Origin: Glandiceps talaboti
Taxonomy: Eukaryota; Hemichordata; Enteropneusta; Spengelidae
NCBI RefSeq assembly: GCF_964340395.1
Contig: NC_135551.1
Location: forward strand, 752,001 to 816,000
Direction of reading: 5' to 3'
Length of the DNA stretch: 64,000 nt
Part shown: positions 24,333 to 34,643 of the stretch, piece after piece
Layout: every line of letters starts with the position of its first letter
Position numbering within the stretch: position 1 is the first letter of the stretch
Program-made: the position numbers and the translations under genes
Notes under the pieces: model-generated
What the model saw: only the letters and a program-made list of their open reading frames with translations
The model's database searches: none
What the model was told of the DNA's origin: nothing

Positions 24333-24546
24333 TTTCTTCCCTATATATATCTACTACAAGTACAAGTTGAATGTTGTTGACTTGGTAAATTTGAAATTCA
24401 AATTGCCTCAAAATTATTTTAGATCCCTAGTTTATTTCATTCATCATTAAAATTTTCCAGGGTTAGCTGTAAGACTGGAATTATTTATAGCCAACCTCAA
24501 AATCCTCTTTTTTTCTTTTTCTTCTGTGCATTTCCCAGTCATTTTT

Positions 24547-25528
24547 TAGTCCCAGCCGGACGAAGTCCAGGACGGGGACTTATGGATTGGGTTCCGTCTG
24601 TCCGTGTGTCCGTGCGTCCATGCGTCCGTCCGTCCGTCTGTCCGTCCGTCCGCAGCCGTTTCTTGGAGATGCCTGGACTGATTTTTTTCAAACTTGGTAC
24701 AGGGGCAACATACAATGGCATACATATGCACGTCAATTTGTTTCATGATACGATCCAATATGGCCGCCTAGCAGCCATTTTGTTTGCAAACTTTCCCTGT
24801 CTAAAGCCATAACTCAGACATGCTTGAACAGATCTCATTCAAAATTGGTATTAGGACAGTGTTCTATGGCATATATGTGCATATTCATTGTTGTCATGAT
24901 ACGATCAAATATGGCCGCCTAGCAGCCATTTTGTTTGCAAATTTTCCCTGTCTAAAGCCATACCTCAGACATGCTTGAACAGATCTCATTCAAAGTTGGT
25001 ATTAGGACAGTGTTCTATGACATACATGTGCATATCCATTTTCATTGTGATACGATCCAATATGGCTGCCTGGCAGCCATTTTGTTTGTGAATTTTCCAT
25101 GTCCAAAGCCATAACTCAGACATGCTTGAACAGATCTCATTCAAAGTTGGCATTAGGACAGTGTTCTATGACATACATGTGCATATTCATTGTTGTTGTA
25201 ATATGATCCAATATGGCCGCCTGGCAGCCTTTTTGTTTGCAATTTGTCTATGTCCAAAGCCATAACTCGGTCATGCTTGAACAGATCACATTCAAAGTTG
25301 GTATTAGGACAGTGTTCTATGACATACATGTGCATATTCATTTTCATCGTGATATGATCCCCATACCCGACCAATCCTTTATTGTTGTAGGCATGTTCCA
25401 TGTCCAACAAGCAGACAACATATCCTAGTCTGTTTGATTTAGGTTCACAAATGTTGTTGCGTGATCAGAGTAGTGATAATTCCTTAAAACCCAATCTTAG
25501 CGGGGACTATGTTATTCTCAATGACTTG
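24547..25528 (+). mobile_element. Helentron/DINE-like non-autonomous element, copy 1
   Basis: Starts TAGTCCCAGCCGG with a nested hairpin (partly decayed in this copy), then a GTCC-type microsatellite, then about four 151-bp tandem core units (each with 'CAGACATGCTTGAACAGATC'), then a tail with GCGGGGACTA and a terminal hairpin (TTATTctcAATGAC), ending CTTG. Flanked by T on both sides, as in all copies here. Other copies: 31674-34147 (interrupted), 43267-44000, 49336-50293, 54327-55591. Confidence 0.7.
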
Positions 25529-25803
25529 TTTTCTGAGAATGTGTGCAATTTTTCATAACAGTAGATTTTTGTTATAAAATGGTGACTATGGTATAAAAGT
25601 ACAACACGTTACCAACTTTCTGTGTAAAATGTGTTTTATAGTGAGACATCATATGAAAACACTAACCACTTTATTACATTAATTAAAAAAAAACCAGCGA
25701 AGTACATTTGAAGTACATGTTCATTCATTTTGAAGTTGTTCTTGGTCCTTTGAAAAATGTAAATATAAATTTGAGTATAAAGATGAAGACTGCTTAAAAT
25801 GGA

Positions 25804-25977
25804 TCATTTATAGCAACTATCATGGAGAATTATCATTTATAGCAACTATCATGGAGAATTATCATTTATAGCAACTATCATGGAGAATTATCATTTATAG
25901 CAACTATCATGGAGAATTATCATTTATAGCAACTATCATGGAGAATTATCATTTATAGCAACTATCATGGAGAATTA
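25804..25977 (+). repeat. 29-bp minisatellite, six near-perfect units
   Basis: Each unit contains TCATTTATAGCAACTATCAT and ends in GAATTA. Six units without visible divergence, duplicated unchanged in number at 34423-34596. Confidence 0.95.
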
Positions 25978-26024
25978 TCAGGTTTTTTTTTACCAATGTA
26001 TGTATTTGAAATATTGTAATGAAG

Positions 26025-26454
26025 GACAGTCACGCTGACCTGCATTAGGTGATGTGTGCGTGTAAACTGAATATGTTATATCTCTACACAGTAGTACTTT
26101 GAAAGATCCAGGGGATCAAATCAATATAAGGGGAATTGACTCTTTCAAATATATCCATACATGCACACTTTGAAGTAAACTGACACAAATAGTCCGTAAA
26201 TGGTATATACATGCAATGTCCTCTAAATGTGACTTTTTCTATAGGCCCTAATAGTTTACTAATGATTTCTGAAATTTACTACAACTTTTTCGACCCGGTA
26301 ACTTACTAAGAATTTTCAAAACCGAGAGGAAACTCATGAATGTCATTTTATTGATACAGTGTTTCAATGGCAGTACCTGTATTTAATTTAAGAGGCCTGG
26401 GTTACCATGACAATATCTGCATATTATTTGAATGTGCTTATTTTGCTGTTACAG
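26025..26454. other. sequence upstream of the CUE exon, absent from copy 2
   Basis: No promoter elements that I can call. It is the left part of the 26025-26850 segment deleted from the second duplication copy. It ends in a pyrimidine-rich stretch and ACAG, a likely 3' splice site for the exon that follows. Confidence 0.5.
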
Positions 26455-26585
26455 CATTTCCATGACAACAACTGTGGAAGAAAAATAATATGGCAGTCAG
26501 CAATACGGATACCAAGCTATTACAAGATTTGAAACAAAGATTTCCTGAAATTCCAGAGGGCATAGTTTCATTTACTATCAAACAG
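26455..26585 (+). CDS. TAB2/3-like: TAB2/TAB3 orthologue, coding exon 1 (start and first half of CUE domain)
   Basis: TAB2 and TAB3 bridge polyubiquitin chains and the TAK1 kinase in innate immune and stress signalling. The ATG at 26490 opens 32 codons ending at a donor CAG|GTTTGT (26585, phase 0). LLQDLKQRFPEIPEGIVSF lines up with the vertebrate TAB2 N-terminus, in which helix 1 and an 'FPE-P' turn of the ubiquitin-binding CUE domain appear at the same distance from the start; the length before the motif (8 residues against about 10) supports this ATG. An acceptor-like TTTTGCTGTTACAG ends at 26454, so 26455-26489 is probably 5' untranslated sequence of the same exon. The intron breaks the CUE domain between its central turn and its last helix. 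CUE family membership is recognised from sequence; orthology is inferred from the whole four-exon pattern. Confidence 0.85.
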
Positions 26586-26690
26586 GTTTGTACCTTTGGC
26601 TTTCCTTATTGTTATTTTTACTGTCGGTTCAGTCCAGCAATCATTGAAGTTATTATATATAACACTGGAATTCACCTCTTTCCTACCTAC

Positions 26691-27232
26691 TTAGCTGACC
26701 ATTGAGTAGTTAGCTGACCATTGAGTAGTTAGCCGACCATTGAGTAGTTAGCCGACCATTGAGTAGTTAGCCTACCATTGAGTAGCTAGCCTACCATTGA
26801 GTAGTTAGCCTACCATTGAGTAGTTAGCCAACCATTGAGTAGTTAGCTGACCATTGAGAATCTAACTGACCATTGAGTAGTTAGCCGACCATTGAGTAGT
26901 TAGCCGACCATTGAGTAGTTAGCCTACCATTGAGTAGCTAGCCTACCATTGAGTAGTTAGCCGACCATTGAGTAGTTAGCCTACCATTGAGTAGTGAGCC
27001 TACCATTGAGTAGCTAGCCTACCATTGAGTAGTTAGCCTACCATTGAGTAGTTAGCCATCCATTGAGTAGTTAGCCGACCATTGAGTAGTTAGCTTACCA
27101 TTGAGTAGTTACCAGACCATTGAATAATTACCAGACCATTGAGTAGTTAGCCTACCATTGAGTAGTTAGCCGACCATTGAGTAGTTAGCCAACCATTGAG
27201 TAGTTAGCCGACCATTGAGTAGTTAGCCAACC
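26691..27232 (+). repeat. 19-bp satellite, block I
   Basis: Units of the form TTAGCCGACCATTGAGTAG with frequent variants (CTGACC, CCTACC, CCAACC; GTAGC for GTAGT). It begins about 105 bp after the CUE exon donor. Interrupted at 27232 by a hAT and continued at 29899. Confidence 0.95.
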
Positions 27233-29898
27233 CAGGGGGGGCACGATACCTACCACGTGATATGGTTTGACCCCTAGAACAATAGAGCGTGACCCCGCTG
27301 CACTACAACTTAGTACAAGCGAGTATTTCCCATTTTTCAATGAATTTTGAGTGTATATGTAAATAATTTCTCAAGATAAATTCCACATTTGTTGTAAAGC
27401 TATAAAGCATCATCCCAAACTGCTTAAATAATATCAAAAACGTCCAGTTGTGAAATTATTTATGTTCGAATGCAGGAGACAGGTCAAACTACTTAGTCAG
27501 AGCTTTCGACGAACGCTATTTTCCGATGGTTTTTTCACAGAAGAACACCATGTATTCAATGAAAAAAAATCAACATTTATACATTTTGATTCATGATATT
27601 TACGTTATATCTTGCCACCACTAAATGCTCCACGAATAATGACTATACGGCAGCGTCAAAGACTAGTCGAAACTGTCTTAATTTCAAGATGGCGACGCAC
27701 GCCTCGTCATATTCCTATAAGGGGTGGACCATTTGATATCCGGGGGGGGGGGGGGCTTGGAAGATTTCGGGGGGAAAAAATCAGGATATGAGTGGGTGAT
27801 GGAAAAAAAAAGATGGACCACTGCTTCTAGAAAAAAAAAATATCTTGATAGGGAAATGATGCACAGGTTTGAGTATACTGTTCAACCTGCTCGTACCTCT
27901 CCAACCAGGACACTTGTCAAATCATGACAAACAGTTTCAAACACGTCAGGGACCAGTCAGTTTCGTTAGCCTGTGGTACATATATATATTTGTTCTTGTC
28001 TCTGTTTCTTTCATGAATGGTTTAAATATTACTTCATGTAAGGGTTCAAACATAACTATACATACAAATTATACATATAATACATGTATTACCTAGCTAC
28101 CACACTAGTTATATGTAATTTTTTGGCTGTTTCACAATCAGTGCTTCACTTATCTTGCACTTTGGGGCAAAAGTGAACTTGACTGTTTTGTAACAGTAAT
28201 CTTCATACTATTACTATCACTATTGGATAGTTTATAAAAGAACTTAATTATTGTCTGAAAGTGTCTGTGAATGGCCTAAACATTGCCTTTAGAAGTAAAA
28301 ATCCTCCAGGGCCCTAGAACCCCCCCCCCCCCCCCCATTCACACACACACACAAGAGGTACACATATTCCAGTCTCAAAGCTCTTCCTCTACAGCTTACT
28401 GTCAGATGCTATGAAACTTTATTCATGGGGTCAGTGACTTTTTGTTGGCCCAATGGAAAATAACACTGACACCCCCCATCCCCCCAAGCTGGAGAAACTG
28501 ACCGGTCTATCTAAATGTCTGAGCTCACCAATCAAGTTTCCGATTTGTATTTTCAGTGTGTCATCATACCATGGCATAAAAACTGTCAATGATGTTTATT
28601 TAATTGAAAATCAAATATGTATGAAATATGTAGTTTTCTAAATAAAATCTGTGTGTGATAGAACAGCATCTTTTTACTCTCTGTATTACCCTGTGTGAAA
28701 ACCAAACAGAAAATTGTGGCAACAAATGTAGGCGTTCAACGTTGACGTAAAAAAAATCCGTATATCTCAAAGAAGCAAAGAAAAAAAAAGTTGCCAGCAT
28801 AGGCGAAGGAGAAAAAAAATAATTCTCAGGCAAGCAGGTGGGAAAAAAATAACGACTCTCCACCAATCTTCCAAGCCCCCCCCCCCCCCAGGATATCGAA
28901 TGGTCTACCCCTAATGTAACGTTGTACTAGTAATAGTACCATACACTTTCGAACAAACCACTTTGCCAGAAATGCTGTTATAAATACGAAAAAAAACACC
29001 GTAAATCTCACATTTTTATTTTATTTTATATAATTCATTTTTTCGTGTCATTGTCGTATAACTAGGGCCACCCTGGATACATTATGCAGCGATCACATAT
29101 AAAATTTCTTACGGGAGTACTCCTCACACTCTCTGCAAGAAATGCGTCGAAGGCACAACCAGTTTCATTTCACTGGGAACAGCACGTATCTGAAACAATA
29201 CACATGTAAAAATGTTAAACAACTACATAGTTTACTTGTCGACACGAGTGAAACTTCATTTTTCAGTAAGTATGGCAAGACAGAGAACGCAGAAAGAACG
29301 TAAACTTATGGGCGTTAGACCGGGTGTGGTACGTTATGCCAGGCGTAGTGCACTGATCATCTGACCTCGAGCTTGCACACTAGCGTACCAGACGTAGACG
29401 TCGCTTGCTGGACGTTGAATGTCACAACTATCACAGTCATTAATTATCAATGGACATGTAGGTATCCAACAAATGCTGCCTTGAAGTTGATTCTAGAAAA
29501 TGGAATATCCATGTGCTTTTTTCATTTTGGTAAAAACGCGACCGCGACCTACCATATATACCGAACTACAAATACAATGAACTGCAGGTCGGCGGCATGT
29601 ACACGTACGGTACGGTATACACGGTCACGTCGCTGAATACTTTTCGATCTGATTTGGTACCAGTACACATAATAAATTACGATGGCAAAAATAAAGGAAA
29701 GACGAATTTAAAACGTATGAAACGTGAAAATGTATGTACCTTGTCAATCTGTTGTCAACAGCGAATTTGTATCCAGCAGTATGCAGTACACAGTGCTAGG
29801 GGTAGGCAGGAAGTGCACTCAACAGTGTATCAATACTGAATGAGCTTCATTGCGCTGACGCGATAGCGTGTCACGTGACTGGCATCGTCCCCCCCCTG
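27233..29898. mobile_element. non-autonomous hAT transposon inserted in the 19-bp satellite
   Basis: Ends CAGGGGGGGCACGATACC (27233) and, inverted, CAGGGGGGGGACGATGCC (29898), with CACGTGA shared a few bases further in. The 8-bp target AGCCAACC is perfectly duplicated at 27225-27232 and 29899-29906, diagnostic of the hAT superfamily. The 2666 bp include another element at 27721-28911; I find no transposase domain. Confidence 0.88.
27721..28911. mobile_element. TIR element with TAA target duplication (Harbinger-like) nested in the hAT
   Basis: Terminal inverted repeats GGGGTGGACCATTTGATATCC-type (first 20 bases shown by 27721-27740) and the inverse at 28911, each followed inward by a G (or C) run of about 13-14 and the match GCTTGGAAGATT. 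TAA flanks both sides (27718-27720, 28912-28914); a 3-bp T(A/T)A duplication is the rule for PIF/Harbinger. The interior has many A-runs and no recognisable protein. Confidence 0.7.
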
Positions 29899-30810
29899 AG
29901 CCAACCATTGAGTAGTTAGCTGACAATTGAATAATTAGCTGATCATTGAGTAGCTAGCCTACCATTGAGTAGTTAGCCAACCATTGAGTAGTTAGCTGAC
30001 AATTGAATAATTAGCTGATCATTGAGTAGTTAGCCAACCATTGAGTAGTTAGCTGACAATTGAATAATTAGCTGATCATTGAGTAGCTAGCCTACCATTG
30101 AGTAGTTAGCCTACCATTGAGTAGTTAGCCGACCATTGAGTAGTTAGCCAACCATTGAGTAGCTAGCCTACCATTGAGTAGTTAGCCTACCATTGAGTAG
30201 TTAGCCAACCATTGAGTAGTTAGCCAACCATTGAGTAATTAGCCGACCATTGAGTAGTTAGCTAACCATTAAGTAGTTAACTGACCATTGAATAATTACC
30301 AGACCATTGAGTAGTTAGCTTACCATTGAGAATCTAACTGACCATTCAGTAGTTAACTGACCATTGAGTAGTTAGCCGACCATTGAGTAGTTAGCTGACC
30401 ATTGAATAATTAACTGACCATTGAATAATTACCAGACCATTGAGTAGTTAGCCGACCATTGAGTAGTTAGCCATCCATTGAGTAGTTAGCCTACCATTGA
30501 GTAGTGAGCCTACCATTGAGTAGCTAGCCAACCATTGAGTAGTTAGCCTACCATTGAGTAGTTAGCTGACCATTGAGTAGTTAGCCAACCATTGAGTAGT
30601 TAGCTAACCATTGAGTAGTTAGCCAACCATTGAGTAGTTAGCTAACCATTGAGTAGTTAGCCAACCATTGAGTAGTTAGCTAACCATTGAGTAGTTAGCC
30701 TACCATTGAGTAGTTAGCCGACCATTGAGTAGTTAGCCGACCATTGAATAGTTAACTGACCATTGAGTAGTAACCCGACCATTGAATAGTTAAATGACCA
30801 TTGAGTAGTT
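29899..30810 (+). repeat. 19-bp satellite, block II
   Basis: Continuation of block I after the hAT. Variant units follow the same order as parts of block III, including an unusual end (GTAGTAACCCGACC, then GTTAAATGACC) directly before a CAGGGCTCG element. Confidence 0.95.
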
Positions 30811-31640
30811 CAGGGCTCGAAATTCGGGTTTTTTCTTGGTAGCCCAGGTGGGCTACCATCATTTAAATTTGGTAGCCCGAGAGCAGTGACTGGTAGCCCA
30901 TATGCATACATTCCTAAATTAATGGTGTTTGTGTATATATGTAACTATATGATCAGGGATGATGTATTGAATTCAATGATTGATTGAATAACTTGAGAGG
31001 TCACGTTAACACGTTATTTTTGTGTGTATTTCACGCCATATTTGACATTGGGGACGCAATTTTTTGCATGTATGTGTCTCTGGGGACGTGTCATAAAGAG
31101 GGGCCGTATGAGGCTTACTGTTAGCAAACAACATACTTCTACTTCTACTTCTACTTCTATACTGTGTAAACATCCTAAAAAGGATTATCATCACACAGGC
31201 GTAACGCTGGCGGCGTCCTTTAGATCTCACCCGTGTTCAGGTGAGCACGATCTATGAGATCGGTGATATCAATGCTGGAGAGGGCAGATTTGAAACTGTC
31301 TATTGTCTTTGTCATACGGTTATTATTGCAATGAAGAGAAAACATATAGTCGCAGTTTGTACTTGTAACTATTATCTAAATCTCTTGGTGCAGTGAGACC
31401 TGTAAAATTTGAATATGATTCAACGTATGGAAAACGATAAACAGTTTCATAAGCCCCATGGCCATTTCCTGATGTGGAGACTACGTCTTGGGTAGTTTAG
31501 AAACTATGTGCTGTTATCATTATCTATCCACGTGATTGGTTACTTATTAACAGACGGGTTAGACAGGATTTGTATTAATACATGACGGCCATTACGGTAA
31601 AGCCCCATCCATTCATGGGCGAAGAGATAATCAGACAGAG
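30811..31640 (+). mobile_element. CAGGGCTCG element, copy cut by the duplication boundary
   Basis: Starts CAGGGCTCGAAATTCG, with subterminal GGTAGCCC/GGGCTACC motifs. It stops at 31640, where copy 2 of the duplication begins. The matching full left part is at 36557. A 181-bp SINE-like insert (31137-31317) is found only in this copy. Confidence 0.8.
31137..31317 (-). mobile_element. SINE-like insertion, present in one duplicate only
   Basis: The equivalent position in the duplicate (36880-36890) reads directly ACATAC|GGTTATT. Here 181 extra bases lie between two CATAC copies (31132-31136, 31313-31317). On the minus strand the insert ends in a GTAGAA-repeat tail, as in short retroposons with simple-repeat tails. 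I do not see a convincing tRNA-type A box; a weak B-box-like TTTCAAATCT is present. Confidence 0.6.
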
Positions 31641-31673
31641 TCTTTTTCTTCTGTGCATTTCCCAGTCATTTTT

Positions 31674-34147
31674 TAGTCCCAGCCGGACGAAGTCCAGGAC
31701 GGGGACTTATGGATTGGGTTCCGTCTGTCCGTGTGTCCGTGCGTCCATGCGTCCGTCCGTCTGTCCGTCCGTCCGCAGCCGTTTCTTGGAGATGCCTGGA
31801 CTGATTTTTTTCAAACTTGGTACAGGGGCAACATACAATGGCATACATATGCACGTCAATTTGTTTCATGATACGATCCAATATGGCCGCCTAGCAGCCA
31901 TTTTGTTTGCAAACTTTCCCTGTCTAAAGCCATAACTCAGACATGCTTGAACAGATCTCATTCAAAATTGGCATTAGGACAGTGTTCTATGGCATATATG
32001 TGCATATTTATTGTTGTCATGATACGATCAAATATGGCCGCCTAGCAGCCATTTTGTTTGCAAATTTTCCCTGTCTAAAGCCATACCTCAGACATGCTTG
32101 AACAGATCTCATTCAAAGTTGGTATTAGGATAGTGTTCTATGACATACATGTGCATATCCATTTTCATTGTGATACGATCCAATATGGCTGCCTGGCAGC
32201 CATTTTGTTTGTGAATTTTCCATGTCCAAAGCCATAACTCAGACATGCTTGAACAGATCTCATTCAAAGTTGGCATTAGGACAGTGTTCTATGACATACA
32301 TGTGCATATTCATTGTTGTTGTAATATGATCCAATATGGCCGCCTGGCAGCCTTTTTGTTTGCAATTTGTCTATGTCCAAAGCCATAACTCGGTCATGCT
32401 TGAACAGATCACATTCAAAGTTGGTATTAGGACAGTGTTCTATGACATACATGTGCATATTCATTTTCATCGTGATATGATCCCCATACAGGGCTCGAAA
32501 TTCGTTTTTTTTCTTGGTAGCCCAGGTGGGCTACCATCATTTAAATTTGGTAGCCCAAGAGCAGTGACTGGTAGCCCATATGCATGCATTCCTAAATTAA
32601 TGGTGTTTGTGTATACATGTAACTATACGATGTATTGAATTCGATGATTGATTGAAGAACTTGAGAGGTCACGTTAACACGTTATGTGTGTGTATTTCAC
32701 GCCATATTTGACATTGGGGATGCAATTTTTTGCATGTATGTGTCTCTGGGGACGTGTCATAAAGAGGGGACATATGAGGCTTATTGTTAGCAAACAACGT
32801 ACGGTTATCCAGGGCGGTTATCATTGGAAATGAAAAATAAGACATCTAGTCGGAGTTCTTGTTGTAACTATTAGCTAAATCTCTTGGTGCAGTGTGACCT
32901 GTAAAATTTGAATATGATTCAACGTATGGAAAACGTATAAACAGTTTCATAAGCCCCATGGCCATTTCCTGATGTGGAGACTACGTCTTGGGTAGTTTAG
33001 AAACTATGTGCTATTATCATTATCTATTAACGTGATTGGTTACTTATTAACAGACGGGTGAGACAGGATTTGTATTAATACATGACGGCCATTACGGCAA
33101 AGCCCCTTCCATTCATGGGCGAAGAGATGAGTCTAAGACCACATCGGCAGACGGACTATGCTAAGAACTTCACTCAGATAAAGTCAAACCATTATGTCAC
33201 CATTTCATTCTCACTAAAACTTCAACTTTCTTTTGAGCTTTGCTACTACTACTAGATCAAATGCATTACATGAATTTACCATTCACCACTGCATGCTCTC
33301 AGGAGTTGCATAAGCGTGGTTTACACACGGAATGTTTTAGGCATCGTTCAAGAATAAACAAATCTGTAGGACAGGTGTATACCAAGTTAACAGTTCTCAT
33401 CAGCAGCATAAAATTTTATCAAACACCATTACAACTGTGTGTCTGTCAAGTTGAAAGTTAAAGCTGTCATTCATGTGATGGAATTTAGTTACTGCAGTGC
33501 TGTACCGAGAGTGTACTGTACTCCGACTCCGAGAAGAGCCGAAAGGGCCCGGGCCGGAGAGCATATTTCCAGAGAGTGATTACTATAGAAAATTGAAAGT
33601 ACAGAAAGATAACATTAAATCGCTATACAGAATAATGTTGCTTATAAATGTTTTGTTGTGACATTTTGGTAGTACAAGCTGTGTATACGATGTACGGAAG
33701 AATGACGTGTACAGTGTACATGTATTTACATTGATATACATGTAGTGTGGATGCAAATTTGGAAAAGACGCACTGATTTTGACGCTAATTTTGGCGAGAA
33801 CACGTCCCACAGGACTGCGACCTCGGAGGCCCCCGGCCCGGGAAGGCATCGGAGTCAGGCTGTCACAGTTTCATTCAAAACTTAGTAGCCCAATTGGGCT
33901 ACCACTCACATAATTTGGTAGCCCAGAGACAAACATTGGTAGTCTGTGGACGCGGGACTACCACGAATTTCGAGCCCTGCCATACCCGACCAATCCTTTA
34001 TTGTTGTAGGCATGTTCCATGTCCAACAAGCAGACAACATATCCTAGTCTGTTTGATTTAGGTTCACAAATGTTGTTGCATGATCAGAGTAGTGATAATT
34101 CCTTAAAACCCAATCATAGCGGGGACTATGTCATTCTCAATGACTTG
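31674..34147 (+). mobile_element. Helentron/DINE-like element, copy 2, split by an insertion
   Basis: Same structure as 24547-25528. Interrupted between 32488 and 33985 by a CAGGGCTCG element that duplicated CCATA; removing the insertion restores the sequence seen in copy 1. Confidence 0.75.
32489..33979. mobile_element. complete CAGGGCTCG element with 5-bp target duplication
   Basis: 1491 bp bounded by CAGGGCTCGAAATTCG and the inverse GAATTTCGAGCCCTG. CCATA is duplicated (32484-32488, 33980-33984), and the empty site is readable at the equivalent place in copy 1 (near 25360). Subterminal GGTAGCCC motifs occur at both ends in opposite orientation. CAGGG ends suggest hAT, but 5 bp is short for hAT; it fits hAT-like groups with 5-6 bp duplications. 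No transposase frame. Confidence 0.85.
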
Positions 34148-34422
34148 TTTTCTGAGAATGTGTGCAATTTTTCATAACAGTAGATTTTTGTTATAAAATG
34201 GTGACTATGGTATAAAAGTACAACACGTTACCAACTTTCTGTGTAAAATGTGTTTTATAGTGAGACATCATATGAAAACACTAACCACTTTATTACATTA
34301 ATTAAAAAAAAACCAGCGAAGTACATTTGAAGTACATGTTCATTCATTTTGAAGTTGTTCTTGGTCCTTTGAAAAATGTAAATATAAATTTGAGTATAAA
34401 GATGAAGACTGCTTAAAATGGA

Positions 34423-34596
34423 TCATTTATAGCAACTATCATGGAGAATTATCATTTATAGCAACTATCATGGAGAATTATCATTTATAGCAACTATCAT
34501 GGAGAATTATCATTTATAGCAACTATCATGGAGAATTATCATTTATAGCAACTATCATGGAGAATTATCATTTATAGCAACTATCATGGAGAATTA
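34423..34596 (+). repeat. 29-bp minisatellite, duplicate array
   Basis: Six units identical in order and number to 25804-25977, followed by a longer T-run. Confidence 0.95.
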
Positions 34597-34643
34597 TCAT
34601 TTTTTTTTTTACCAATGTATGTATTTGAAATATTGTAATGAAG

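Larger units (their letters stand above)
24514..31640 (+). repeat. tandem segmental duplication, copy 1 (contains TAB CUE exon)
   Basis: From 24514 (TCTTTTTCTTCTG) to 31640 the sequence is repeated in the same order at 31641-37208: Helentron-like element, 29-bp array, 19-bp satellite and the left part of a CAGGGCTCG element. The boundary sits at a short pyrimidine match (TCT). Where aligned, the copies differ at only occasional bases, so the event is recent. Copy 1 alone keeps the CUE exon and carries two insertions missing from copy 2: a hAT at 27233 and a SINE-like insert at 31137. Confidence 0.85.

Noticed and set aside
27724-27927. Frame starting with a Gly run
   Set aside because: Produced by the G-run and A-runs of the nested TIR element; no homology and no splice context.
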